Positions 11,166 through 23,700 of a stretch of 64,000 bases of DNA are shown here, piece after piece. Under the pieces are notes generated by a model. That model was given only the letters and a program-made list of their open reading frames with translations, had not been told where the DNA came from and ran no database searches. The stretch is from Ectocarpus siliculosus. Taxonomy: Eukaryota; Sar; Phaeophyceae; Ectocarpales; Ectocarpaceae. Where the stretch lies: positions 1 through 64,000 of the forward strand of contig FN648512.1 of NCBI GenBank assembly GCA_000310025.1, in the 5' to 3' direction. The stretch's first letter is position 1, and each line of letters begins with the position of its first letter. A program made the position numbers and the translations under genes.

Positions 11166-14100
11166 AGTGGGCGGGGGGGCACAATGCCAAGGTAGATGAA
11201 GACATGAGGAGATGAGGTGGGAAAAGCGTGGTGGTACAGATGATCATCTGTGATGGCTCGGTAGACACAAGACAGTGGGGTAATGAGCTGTTTGGGGTGT
11301 CGGCGCGTGTACTATGTTGTCACGGTCGCGGGTTCTTGTCGAGAGCGTGTTGCACAAACACAGGAGTGATTCAAGCTCCTTGATTAACGATTAACGAGTG
11401 AGAGACATGGATGGGCAGGCAAGCAGAGCCTACGCGTCAAGTCCATCACACCCATCATGTACAATATCTATCTGCATAACCCCCGGAGATCTCGGAGATT
11501 CGTATCCTGCCGAGTACACATACAAACAGCCCCCCTCCTCGGTGCGAGAAATGATCTACGAGATTCTCCATACGTATCGCCAGGTAAAACGGCGACAAAT
11601 CCAAAAACCGTTCATCTTTCGTATCCATACATCATCTCAACTCCCGGATCTATCGAATGTTCAAATTTCAAGTTACTTCTCCTCCTTATATGACTATGGA
11701 ACTTCAACGGTGGTCTCAGGACATCCCTCCAGCACCGACGACGGCCATAATACGCCCTCGATGGGTTGGTTGAAGTAGGTTCTAGACCCTGAATAGGTCC
11801 TGAGAACTATTCCAAGGGAGAGAGACCACAGGAAGATCCGCATGCAATGGCAACTTAGACTCCTTCGTCAGCAGCCTCTCGGTCGGTATCTATCGAGTTC
11901 GGTGGACGCGGCCTTGACAGCGGTAGTGTGAGCCTCGAAGGTGGCTTGCGGATGTGGGAGCAGATCTTCGGTCGTGGATTCCGATACGGTGTTCCCTTTG
12001 ATCATGATATAAAAACATCGCGAAAACCAGTAATAATACACGCGGGAAATGAAGTCAAAATATTCGCGGAAAATAATGCAGTCCGACCGGACGAGGAAAT
12101 CCAGGTCGACAACCTACGAGGGTGAGAACGAGGCCAAGATAGGGCAGGGCAGGAAAGGGTTTGCCTGACAAATGAAACCTCGCCGATACGAGGCCCATCA
12201 TGATACACGACGAAAAATGATTATATCAGGACGACGCACAGTAGCCATCAGAGATCCGGATTGGAAATCAGAGGGATTTCCGCTTCATAACCGGAGACAC
12301 CATCAAAATGAGAGCGAGAGACGCGAAGGCGAGAAGTCTGGCGTACACGATGCCTACAGCGTTGCGCGTGTGTGAGGGAGCTGGTGTGAGAAGAAAGAAC
12401 GGAAGTCGAACGCCTCTGACCTCTACTTACTACGATGGTTGTCACTCGTGCGGCGCATTCCTCCGACATGTTGCCCGCCGCTACACGAAATAGCCTACGT
12501 ACTACGTAACGTCGGCACCAACGGCGGTGGGTACTAATCCATGAAATCGCAAAGCTGTGGAAGAAATTCAAGGACAGGTTTTGGTACGTAGAGGTATGCA
12601 AAACTCGGAGATCGGGGTACTCGGTTCGGGTACTACGGCTCGGGTAACCGCCTGCAGACATCACCCTTGGGTACAGGGCACCTCGACACGACACATTTCT
12701 TCAATGGAGCCCTGTGCGAAGCGTGTGAGTTAAGTGGGGAAACGTCCTCGAGGGAGGAAAAAGCGGTTAAACGGAAAACACGGAGCGGAAAAAGCGGGAA
12801 AACAAAATGCAGGCCTGCCAGCGGCCTAGAGAGACCGGAATACAGGCCTGTGAGAGCCCGAGAGAAGATGGTGCTTCGCAGAGAGCAGATTCTTTTAACG
12901 AAAAAAGAATATTTTCGTGTTTTGCATCAAAAACAATCTCTTCCAGAGACGGGAGTTGGGGATAGACTTTTTGGCAATTACCAGCGAATTCAAGGGTGTT
13001 GAATAATGACCAACTTGTGCTTCTATGGTTCCCCGATGAGCAGCATGGAGATATATTTCCGCTGTGGTACCAGGCGGCCATCTCCAGCATGTATCTGACT
13101 ACAGTAGCAGGCCATATTTTGTGCTGAGAATGAATGCGTACGAGAGCAACATGTTGGGAGGATGTTGAGCCAATGGGTATGTTCCAGTTGTTGTTCCCTT
13201 GGTTGAACGTCCACCAGAGCGCACATGGTGTGTTCGTGCAAAGTGTGCAATTTCGTTTTGGTTTGCCAAATGGATACTGATTGGACTGTAGCGTTGCAAA
13301 AACGCTCCTGTTTCTCTTTTTCTGGGTGCTGGCTTCGACAGTGTCGATGTCTGATCCGTGGAAGCTTGAACAATCCACAAACCAGTGTTGACAAGCAACA
13401 CATGCGCATCATCAAGCCGGCGTCGTTTCTCCACTTCAACAGCCGACAATATATGAGGAAGTGTTTCCATAAATTTTGTTCCATGCAGAGGCTAACCACC
13501 GTGGACCTCGCCATCCGATATCTACATACTCGAAATGCGTTGCTGCACATGTCTGGCCTCCACAACATGGTCGACAAATACGACTCGCAATAGACCCACC
13601 GAACCCTCGACCACGCCCTTCCTCACCCAAAGCAGGATTAGTATTCAATCAATCGGGGAGATCCTCATCTACACAACACCAAGATGCAAGATATAATCAA
13701 CCCAAGCGCTTCTACACCACAGTAGGGGGATCGACGGTAACGCAGCTGATTCAGGAAACAAACTACTTTTTGGCCAAAACCTGTCATACATATCACCCCT
13801 CCCTTAACCGCTGCCTTGTATTTCTCTCAGTATAGGACACCATCTTCGCTTTCAGGAGCGGTACCGACTGTGCACAACTTCCAAGACGGCAAGGAGTGCG
13901 ACATGTCCATCGAGCCCAACGACCATCAACTCTGTTGCATGCCGATCATGTGCCATCCGCAGTCCTAATAAAACAGATGGTGTTCCGCCACCACTTGTCC
14001 GGCAAACAAGCAAACAAATACTACCTCGAGAGCACCGGGTTTCCGCTCAGGCGAGCGACAGTATCTTCGCCCTTGGCAGCAACCACGAGGCAGTAGTGAT

Positions 14101-14715
14101 GCTGGGGTGATGTTGCGGGCACACGGACCGTAATGAGGCGCGTGACGAAGGCACCAGGGCGAAGGGAGAAAAACGCACCGGCTTTCAGGCCAGGCCAAGG
14201 CGTCGTTGATCAAATTGTTGTGTGTATTCATGCCATTCATTCTGCACGTCGAAAACTATTTGCTTCCGTCGTTTTCGGAATATAATTTGGACGCACCAGC
14301 CGGGCTCATCATACAGGAGGAAATTCAAACAGGATTTCTTTTGGTTGTTGCTCTATTTTGCTTCCTACTCTCCAGGCCATGGCATATTTAGATAGCCAGA
14401 AGATCAAGCCGTTCTCTCGGCGGCGTTGAAGTCGTTATGTGCCCACGAACAAATCGCTACCCTGCATCGGATCGGAACCAACGTGGACACAAATCCAAGT
14501 TCACGTGACTGCCACGCCACGTCCAATCTTCAGAAAGTCGTGAGGCTAGAATACTAACTGAACCACTGGGACCAGCGGCACCGTAGTGCGCCAGGAAATA
14601 GACTACTTCATTTTCTTACACAATGGAGGATGGACAAAAAAGCATAGAATGTTGAAAGCATCTACGTGCAGTCCCTTCCTGGTCATAGCGTTTGTTCTTG
14701 GAAAAAATTGCTTAC
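11166..14715. other. No gene seen; degenerate frames
   Basis: Several frames of 100-200 codons exist on the minus strand between 12.77 and 13.58 kb. None carries a domain I recognise, they overlap one another, and no splice-site chain links them. They may be remnants of an old mobile element. The last exon of the LCMT gene may lie in this stretch: a phase-0 acceptor near 14.24 kb leads to a short frame, but its sequence does not match the family's usual C-terminus. Confidence 0.5.
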
Positions 14716-17700
14716 CATAATCAGCTCCCACTCTTCAATCTCGTCCAGAATTTCGATCTTCGAAGCACGCCGCACCTCTGCGGGGTCTAATAATTCCTGT
14801 TGAGAATCCATTTCACACGCGAACATGATGACGGACTGAAGTGTCACCCACTGAACTCCTCCACTGGCATGCTTGCGGGCAGGAACCACGTAACGGGTTG
14901 GCGTCATAGCCGATGCTCTTGTTTCTGCCACTCGCGTTGGTAGGCCACAACCTACATCAGGAAAGGCTATCTTCACTGCGCAACGACGTTCATAAAGCTC
15001 GGCGCTGACAGCTGACGAAAACCAACGACGAGGCGATCCATCACCCACAACAATACCTAATTCTGCCGTATTGGACCCGATCGTTATGAAGAAGGGTACC
15101 GCACAGGGCAAGTCAAGGTGGTTTCCAGGATCCCATCCAAATCCCAAAAACTCCCTCTCCCAGCTGAATCATAAGGGCTTGCGGCCTAACGGGACGCATG
15201 GGAAAAGCGTTGCTCGCTGCCTAGGCTGACACCAGGAGCATACCGCTTGCTCCGGCCGCTGTCCACTCAAAGATGACTAGAGATTCTCTTGTGACACACA
15301 CAGGCATACAGTGTCTGGCCGCTGTTCCTTGATGTGTACAGTTCGTGTACCGCAGTACTGAAGATGTTCTCCTCACCTGGAACACTTGCAGCATGTCGAT
15401 CGCATTCGCCGAGTCCCAACCAGACTTTTTGAAGCGCTCCTCTTGCGACAGCAGGCTGGGGTATGGCTCGAGACCGGGCAGCAAACAGCCCATTCTCTGC
15501 AGAAGACAGCCGTCACGAAGATTTTAGCACGACGAAAAACTTGGATTTGACGCTGTTCCCGATAAAGCGTGATGCACGAGGCCGCGTGTAGGACGTCACA
15601 GAGGTGGCGCAAACAGATAACATTGGCCAAACACGCCGAAGTGCGCCAAAAGGTGGGAATACCCAACACCAAATCACACTGCCAGCTTGACAAAGGTGGC
15701 GCAAACCATGACATGGCCTCGGAAAACTAGTTGGTGTTGGAGTATGGACAGTACAGAGGCACGGCTTCACCAAGGCCGTGGCCACTAGATTCCGTTCAAA
15801 AAGAGGCAGGAACGGGCGCCAACAGATCGGGCAGCATGCGGAGCCGTGTACCACCGCCCAGCTGATGCATGCGGTTGTCTTCTGAACATGCCTTACCGCT
15901 ACGAACAACGCGATCAAACCCCTCCAAAATACGAAATGAAATACGAATGCTCCTCTTCGAACACAAAGCCCCGCTCCAACGCCATGTTGTGTATGTAAGT
16001 CTTCCATTCGTTTTAAGTGTTGCTGACGCTCCGAATTCGCTTAGTCTTCGCACAGTCTTGGTTCGGGTTATGGTTACACAAACAACACGTGCAGTTCTTG
16101 CCTTCAACACAATCTCGAATATTCGCGCCGGTTATCAACGGTGACAAAAACAAAGGCCCGCCCTACAGACAGCCGACCTGAATGTTTTGCTTCATCATCT
16201 TTCCGAACGCGTCGTGAGGGCTGGTCATCTCGTACGCGGCGAAAAGCGAATCCGGAAATTTCGAGGCGCACCACTGAGGTAACGGAGCAACGAACACCAC
16301 GCGTGGAGGTCGGACAGAGTTGCACAAAAACCGCCCCAATTCGTGGGATTTTTCATTTGGGTTGCCCAGTCTTGAACCGCAATAGTCCAAAAACCAAGAT
16401 TCCAAAGGCGTGTTTGCAAAGCTTGAGAATGCAAGGTCTTGAGAATTATGAATAGGCCTGTACAGGCGAACCAGAAACCCAGGGAGAATGGTACCACACA
16501 CATCCCTACGGAAGCACAGGGTGAAATACCTCGCGGATCAAGCTTGCAATACCTGCAACAACGCGCCGGAATCGGCCGGCTCCATGTACACCAGTACGCA
16601 CTCCGCCAGGAAGATGGTGGGCGCCGCCAAATCCACCCCCGCTATGATAAGGGCGTCTTCAAGTGCGGTGATGTCCCGAAGATCAGCCGCCACCAGCTTG
16701 TACAAATCTGGTAGATTTGAATGGTGGCCTCAGTATTGAGGTCTCAAAAAATCAGGACGTATCAAGCTCGCTGCGTCCTGGAAGCCAGGCGGTCCGACCC
16801 CGGGGGGGAGCTCACGAAATCTGAAATTGCCAGGTTTTGGGTTCGCCAACCTCGACAGCGATTGTCCTACTCAAAAAATGGAACAGCATGTGACACACAT
16901 GCCTCGCGCTGGTAGACAGAATCAAAATCCAGGATCTCGCAAGATGACTTGCAGCAATAGAGTGGCCAATACTTGTCGTGTGCATCGCTTTCCTGCGCAC
17001 TGTTAGACCTCGAGATTACACCGCGACCGACCAGAAAAAAACGGCGCAACGACAACCTCCAAAACACGCCTTTTTTTCTCGACTTGTTGGTCGAAATTGG
17101 ATATACTCTGCAGCCCATGCTCAGAGACTGAAAGGGCAGCCGTGCAGAAGCGGTGTCGACGTTCGTTGCTTGACCCAGGGCACATGACGCACATTTTGAA
17201 AATCCGAAAAAAAGGACGCCGAAACATCACCCATCTTCGAGCTTGGTTTCACGTGTCTCCCGCCGTCCATAAGCTGCCACAGGCGATCGTGAGCACATGC
17301 ACCGCTAGCCCTGCTCACACTGATTCCCGGAAGCTCTCAACAACTGTACTCGTCCTCTTTACTCGTCCTCGATGAATTGGTCCCAACATGTGCTTGACCG
17401 TGTTGTTGTGCCAGCAGAAGATTTGGCATGACTTGGCTGAATTTCTTGCTCAAGACGCCAACTCCAAGCTTCTTCGAAAACGCGCTCGCGTGTGTTGTTA
17501 GACCAATTCAATCATGGGCGAGCAAAATTGAGACCTTCCGAGAATCCGTGTGAGCAGGGCCAGCGGCGCATGTGCTCAGGATCGCCTGTGGCAGCTTGTG
17601 GGCAGCGGCAGCACGGAAACATAGAAAGAACGCCCAAGACCGGCCTCTGTTGACTCCGATTTTCTTTCGTAAATTCTTCCTCCGCTCTCAAATACTTGTT

Positions 17701-20700
17701 TATGTTCCGACTCTGCTGCTGCTGTGAGCAACACAAATGTATGCGCTGCTGCTCCAACTGGTGGGCTATACTAGTGCTCCCGATCCGCCAGCGTAGTGCA
17801 CATGATCCTCTGCTGGTGGTCCCGGCTGTGTGTGTGTGTCGTGCGCTTCGTACGCCGTCGTGTTGTCGACAAACGTCCGTGTGTAATGCAGAAAATTGGT
17901 GACGTCAGCGACCAGTTTCAGGAGCGTTGATTGGTTACTTTGCACTGGATCTAATGTGTTCGGCTAACGACCATGGACACTTTTTGGTCAGCCATAAAGG
18001 GTGATATCGAGGTCTAACTGTACCTTTAAAACTTACCTCTCGATATTGTGTGATATAGACTACCGCTCCCAGTAGAAATAGACACAGAAAAACAGTGCAC
18101 AAACACAAACACGTGCAACGCTTTGATGTGGAGAACAGCCTAAAAAACAAGAAAGGCAAGCAAGTGATGCTCCACGACAGATCCGAGAAAGAGAGAAGAG
18201 AGGTTGGGATAGGGGGGTTAAACTATAATCGATGCTGACCGTTTGCTAGAGCCGACAGGATGGGCGTCTTGGCGACCAACCCGCCTTTCCATCTCGAGAC
18301 CGCCGGGAAATCAACCTCAAAGTAGCCCCCTGATGCCGCCGTCCCTCTGTCCATCAATCGGAAAAACAAGGAATCCTTACCCGCCCCGAGCGAAATCACC
18401 TGCAAACGCGGTCAGAGGTTGATGGGACACGTCGTAAGATGACAGAAAAGTAAAGCTTTCACCATTTTCCGTTTTCAAAACATGTGACGAGCACCGTTTA
18501 CCCTTGGGAATGGGAAACACCTCGCCATGGGATTGAGTGAAGTGCACATCACTGACCACATGTGGCGGGGGGACACATAATAAAACCCACGCATAAACTA
18601 GCGCAGCGACGCCTAACCGAAAAACCACTCCCGACACCGTACTTCTCCGAGACTGCTCGTGAATTCAAGAGAAACGGTAAATATCGATTCAAATGGGCCA
18701 GGGGAAACAGCAATAGATATGCCCAAACCTCTTCGTTCCTGCCAACGGTGCGAAGACACGTCACCGGCTACCCTCTAATCCTAAATCTTTGCGAGGTGGA
18801 CGGAAGGTCTGAAGTGCCAAAGGCCACGTTCCCGCGCGTCGTGCATGCCTGATCTCATACTTGTCGTAATCGAACGATCTGCCATCATGCAGGCGTACCT
18901 GTGGTTTTCGCGCTAGGTGCTCCTCAATGCTACTCTGGGACTCTTTGCAATCGGTCTTATGGCTTGGGTGCTCGTCACCGTCTCCTGTGCACATAGCAGC
19001 GGCGGCGGCGAGAGGAGAACCAGCCTCAGCACCAGCACCAGCACAGATGATCAAAGCGACGCGCACCACATGATCGCAACAAACTGGGGCTTCCTAGTCA
19101 CCTCATCCTACCTTGGTGCACGTCCGAATGATTCGCTTGCCGTTGATCGGAACGATTCAGCACGCAAAGGGCGCAAGGCGGCGTTCACGACGCCACATAC
19201 ATGCCATCCCACGCCTGTCTGTATCATACAACAATAGACCGATAGACCACGACAAAAGGTTCGTACGTACGGGACTGCGATCGTTCAGCACCCTAGTTTT
19301 GTTCCGGTCGTACTCGTGCGGTGGTGGACAAACTCACTGCCGCTGCAGTGGGAAATGGAAATTGAAAAAAAACGCTTCGGTCTTCGAGGTTCCTCAATTC
19401 CGACCTCCCCGACCTGACTGGCCAGGTCCTCAGAATCGAGGTTGAGATGGAGCTCGGAAATTCCTATGAGTGAAACCGAGAATATCCAGCTGGGTATTGC
19501 TCAACCGAGAAATTGCGCAGAAGGTTCTTTCCGCTCACAGTTTGATTACCAGGAGCGATCGGATCTACGCAGAGTACCTTCTGTGGAGGACCGCCATTAA
19601 AGATATCACCTCTGGCATACCCCTACAACACGGATTGATCATATTGTCGGCAAAGTTCTTCTGAACGAGGTACACTAAGAAATGAAGACGGTTGGCGGTT
19701 ATTACCCATCCTGGCGCGTGCTTTTCGCTCTACACGGTTGGTGACACTGCTTTTTGAAGGGAGCAGGAAGTTGCGAAAAAAAACTGCAAGTCTTATTGTT
19801 TTGGCCTGGAAACATTCTCAATGGAACTTTTGTTGCACGCTGTTTATGGGACGAAGACAGTTTTGTGCAAGGGACTGGCGGAATGAGGAGGCGTGATCCT
19901 TTTTTCTTTTAGCAACGCCGAGAAGCAGCCACACCCCTTCGTACCACATCGCGAAGAATCGGCCAGAGCGTGCGGGAGAGGGTGGTTGCAACCTTTTTTC
20001 TCCACACTCACGATACCCCAAGGCATCCAGCCTGGTACCAGAAGCATGCTGCTACCTCCCTCGGAGTGGCATTGCTGTTGCTGTTGCCTCTTCCTTCGTA
20101 AATTTATCGGAGGACAACAACACCATGAGAACAGAATCCCCGCGAGCTTGAACCAACCGCTCTCTGCCGTGGGTATGTTTGGGTCAACCACTTTTTTTTT
20201 CCAACGCGCACGATACCCCACGGCACCAAACCTTGGGCATGAAAGATGAAGCCGAGAGCTACCTCCCACCGAGTGGCCTTGCTATTGCTGTGGCTTCTTC
20301 CTTCGAGAAGTTATGGGTGGAAAACCAAACCCGTGGCGGTCAAACACACCGAAATTGCAATAACCGCTCGCGGGCGTTGACGGTCGTGCGTCAGCATCGC
20401 ATTCGGCACATGACGGCACCAAACCTTGGCATTGCCCAACAGCCCATGGCATCATGGCATTACCCAACAGCCAATGGCATCACCTCCTTCCAGACACCAT
20501 TCCTGAGGCAACTCGCTAAGTATTCGTCGAGATATCGGTGAACGCGGCCTTCCCACTCGAAGCTGGAGAGGGGCCTACGTGCCGGGTGGGGGGAGCAGCT
20601 TGACGTGGATTGGCGGAAGTCTCGCCGCAAAACTATTGTTCGACACCTTCGTCGCGAAAAAAACTGCAGACCTTTTCAGCAGATTGCAGCATTTTGCTCT

Positions 20701-23700
20701 GGACACAACAAGTTTCGCAGCTTTTTGCTCCCATATTGAGCATACGTGAGAACACTTGCAAAAAAATGATTGGGAACTTTTAACTTTTTTCGCAACATTC
20801 TGCTCCCGTCAAAAGCGGTGTGACGGCGGCGATAACGAAGCCGGGTGACAGAAATATAGCGCTTGCACAGGCTCTCCCCCCACTGCTGCGGGTCGTTCGT
20901 GTTCAACACCTTCAACCCTGACCCTAACCCTAACCCTAACCCTAACCCTAAATGACGCGTTCTAGCCGAGCGCGGATGACACTTTCACATCACGATATCA
21001 GCATCACTTTATCGAGGGACATGTACATCTTCGTAGTCTCCTGACTGCAGAGTCGGTGGTCTCGTTCGAGTGGGTCGAGCGGGTGTGAGTAGGCCGTAAA
21101 GCTATCAAACGCGCCAGAAGCAATCGATAAAAATTACAGCCAGTACATTTCCGTACCTCTGACGTGGTGAGGTACTGATGAAGGATGACTCGGCGAAGTA
21201 CCGATGAACTCCAGCACGAGCTTCTCCATACAAGAAACACGAGCGAAATTTCCTGAAGAACAGAGGAGCAGAAAAATGAAATAGCGTGGTTCACGAACGC
21301 ACATATCCGCGGGGCTATACAGTCGAGGGATATGCCCACGCAAAGTACGGTGACGACTCCTCGACAGATCTTGGTGTTAAGTGCCGCCAATCACCTCCTT
21401 CAGGCTTTGTCTCTGCCTCCTGTGTCCACCCAGGAAGGACAGTCATCCACACACTGTCACATGTCCCGAAACGGCTTGAAAGACGTACACTAGGTAGGTG
21501 CCCTCTTTTGCTGTCCGGAATAGTGCGGGGCCCCGATGAAGTGCGGCAAAAACTTGGAACGGTTTTGGAACTACAATCAACGTATTCCCCACACCCAACA
21601 TAGGTAGGTCCGGCGATAGGGAGTTAAAAAAACAAGTATTTGTGACTACACAAGAACCAAGTATCGGAGTCTTGGCGTACATCGGAGCGTTGGCACAGGG
21701 GTGCGGGGAAAAAGCAAACACCAAGTGATTCGATTCGACTATCGCACGGCACGGCGACAGGAGTCTTGGCACAATGGCACCAAGACCCCGATACCTTCGG
21801 TGATGTCGGTGTTACTGCACCTCGAGCGCTGTCCAGCATTGCTACCGGAATACTGGAATAGCGAGGGGGATCTACCGTCGGCACTGCTGTGACGGTGCAC
21901 AAAGGTGTTTTTTTTTTTTCTTGTCTTCACTTCAAATCAGCGCAAGAGCGCAATCGACAAGGTTATTTTATTGAAGTCGGATTTTTTTTTTTTAATCCGT
22001 AAACGATCAGCAATCCACATCCCCGCATTGGTTATTTTCAGTATCGCACAGACCGATGTCATTGCGGTGTGTGCCAGAAGTCATCTGGGACCAAATGACT
22101 GTACAATACTCTAAAGAAGGGGAATGCGCAAAACGAGTTCAACACACACAAGCCCACAAATCGAAACCTGGGTCCGTGGGGGGACACATGCGTACGACGA
22201 GAGAATCCCTTGCAGCTGAGGTGTTTTCGTTCACGCGGGGATACATCCCAGAGATCCCCGGCCAAGGTTGTTTCGTTGAGGCGGAGACAACATGAATGCC
22301 AATCACCCCCCGGCATATGTACTACAGCGTTTTCCCTGTCGTTGCCACTTCTCTATGTGTGAATGCATGTGTCATCTGGACCTGGAGACCGATGCCGAGT
22401 GGTGGCGGACAATACCCCGCAACCCCAAAGGTTAAGGGGGCTAAGGCTGTCTTCGAAAGCTTCTCATACTATCCCGATGAACCTTCTAGAGTGGCCTATA
22501 GCCCGCCTGCCACCCGTCTGGCCGAGTGGTGGCCACAGATCCATACCCTTTGCTTACTTGCGCGCAGACCATTTCGGAGAAGTCCTGTAGGTGGACCAAG
22601 ACTTCATTAGTCTTCATACAAACCAAAATACCAACATCTGGACATCTGGAGACACGCACGTGTACCCACCCAAAAGCACTTTCTTCGGACGTTTACTATT
22701 TGTATAGAAGGCGTCACATCACTCTGGCCCACCTTGATGGGGACACAATCTTCGGGAAAAACCTTGATCTTGGGCCAAGATTTGTCAGTGTCACGATTTA
22801 TGGGGAACAAATCTGCGAAAACTCTTGGTTTTCGGGGCCAAAAAGTCGCCCTTTCGAACAAAAGTTGACCCAAGACTTGAATACCCGAGCTTGTTGGACA
22901 AATCTTGCAGCGGGCCGCCGACAAATCTTGGTGGGTGCGGCGAGACTACCACACGTCGGTCAAACTTATCGTCCATAACGCTATGCAATCTGCACGTGGC
23001 ACATTCGCAAGGGCCTCTAACGTACCGTGTCCACGCCACGGGCGCCACCAGCGGAGCAAAACGATCAAGGTGCGCGAAAAAAGAACATTTTCGCCCTGGC
23101 TTGTGCCGCGTGCGTCATGCACGGAGAGCACACATCTCCAACTTGAGGGCGGACAACAACCGTTTACATTTTTCATTCCGTAGTAAACGTATCGAGGCAA
23201 AACCTTCGATGCTGCCACCTCCACTAACTGTTCTCTTTCGGACGCAAGGTGGTTGTGGGGTGCCTCTATCCAGAGATAAAGGCACCGCTGGTGACAGGAA
23301 CTCTTGCTTCATCTGTGGAGGGACCGTTCAAAGCGTACTCCATTTTCACGTAGATATGTCTAAAAGAGCCGGCGGAATGTTTTTCCACGACAGCTCAGGT
23401 TTCATCGAATTACACACCCAAGCCGTTTGCACCCGAAACAGATCCGTGAGTCCAGATGAAGGAACCGAACGTTTCACCTCGGTACGCCTATTACGTTGTG
23501 AGATATGTGCACAGTTGTCATCGCCTGGCGGGTTGATGCACATTATTGGCCATTGGACCAAGCAAGGGAACAATGTTGTTTTTCCGCCTGCGTGAGACCG
23601 CGGGCAATATCGCCTCTTGTTGCACCCCAGGTGGCGCCCACCGCTATTTAGTATCCACCCCTAGTTTTGAGGCTATACAGCTGTGGGAGGGACGCCGCCT

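Noticed and set aside
10816-11268. Open frames crossing the N gap
   Set aside because: Made of N and homopolymer; artefacts.
12767-13577. Minus-strand frames of 123-203 codons
   Set aside because: Three overlapping frames with no recognised domain; a transposase relic was considered but no catalytic motif could be seen.
14500-14620. HY-containing segment as the last LCMT exon
   Set aside because: A frame with an LAHY motif resembles the family's C-terminus but its only nearby acceptor gives the wrong phase.
20922-20951. True chromosome end
   Set aside because: Sequence continues more than 20 kb on the left and 43 kb on the right, within an intron.
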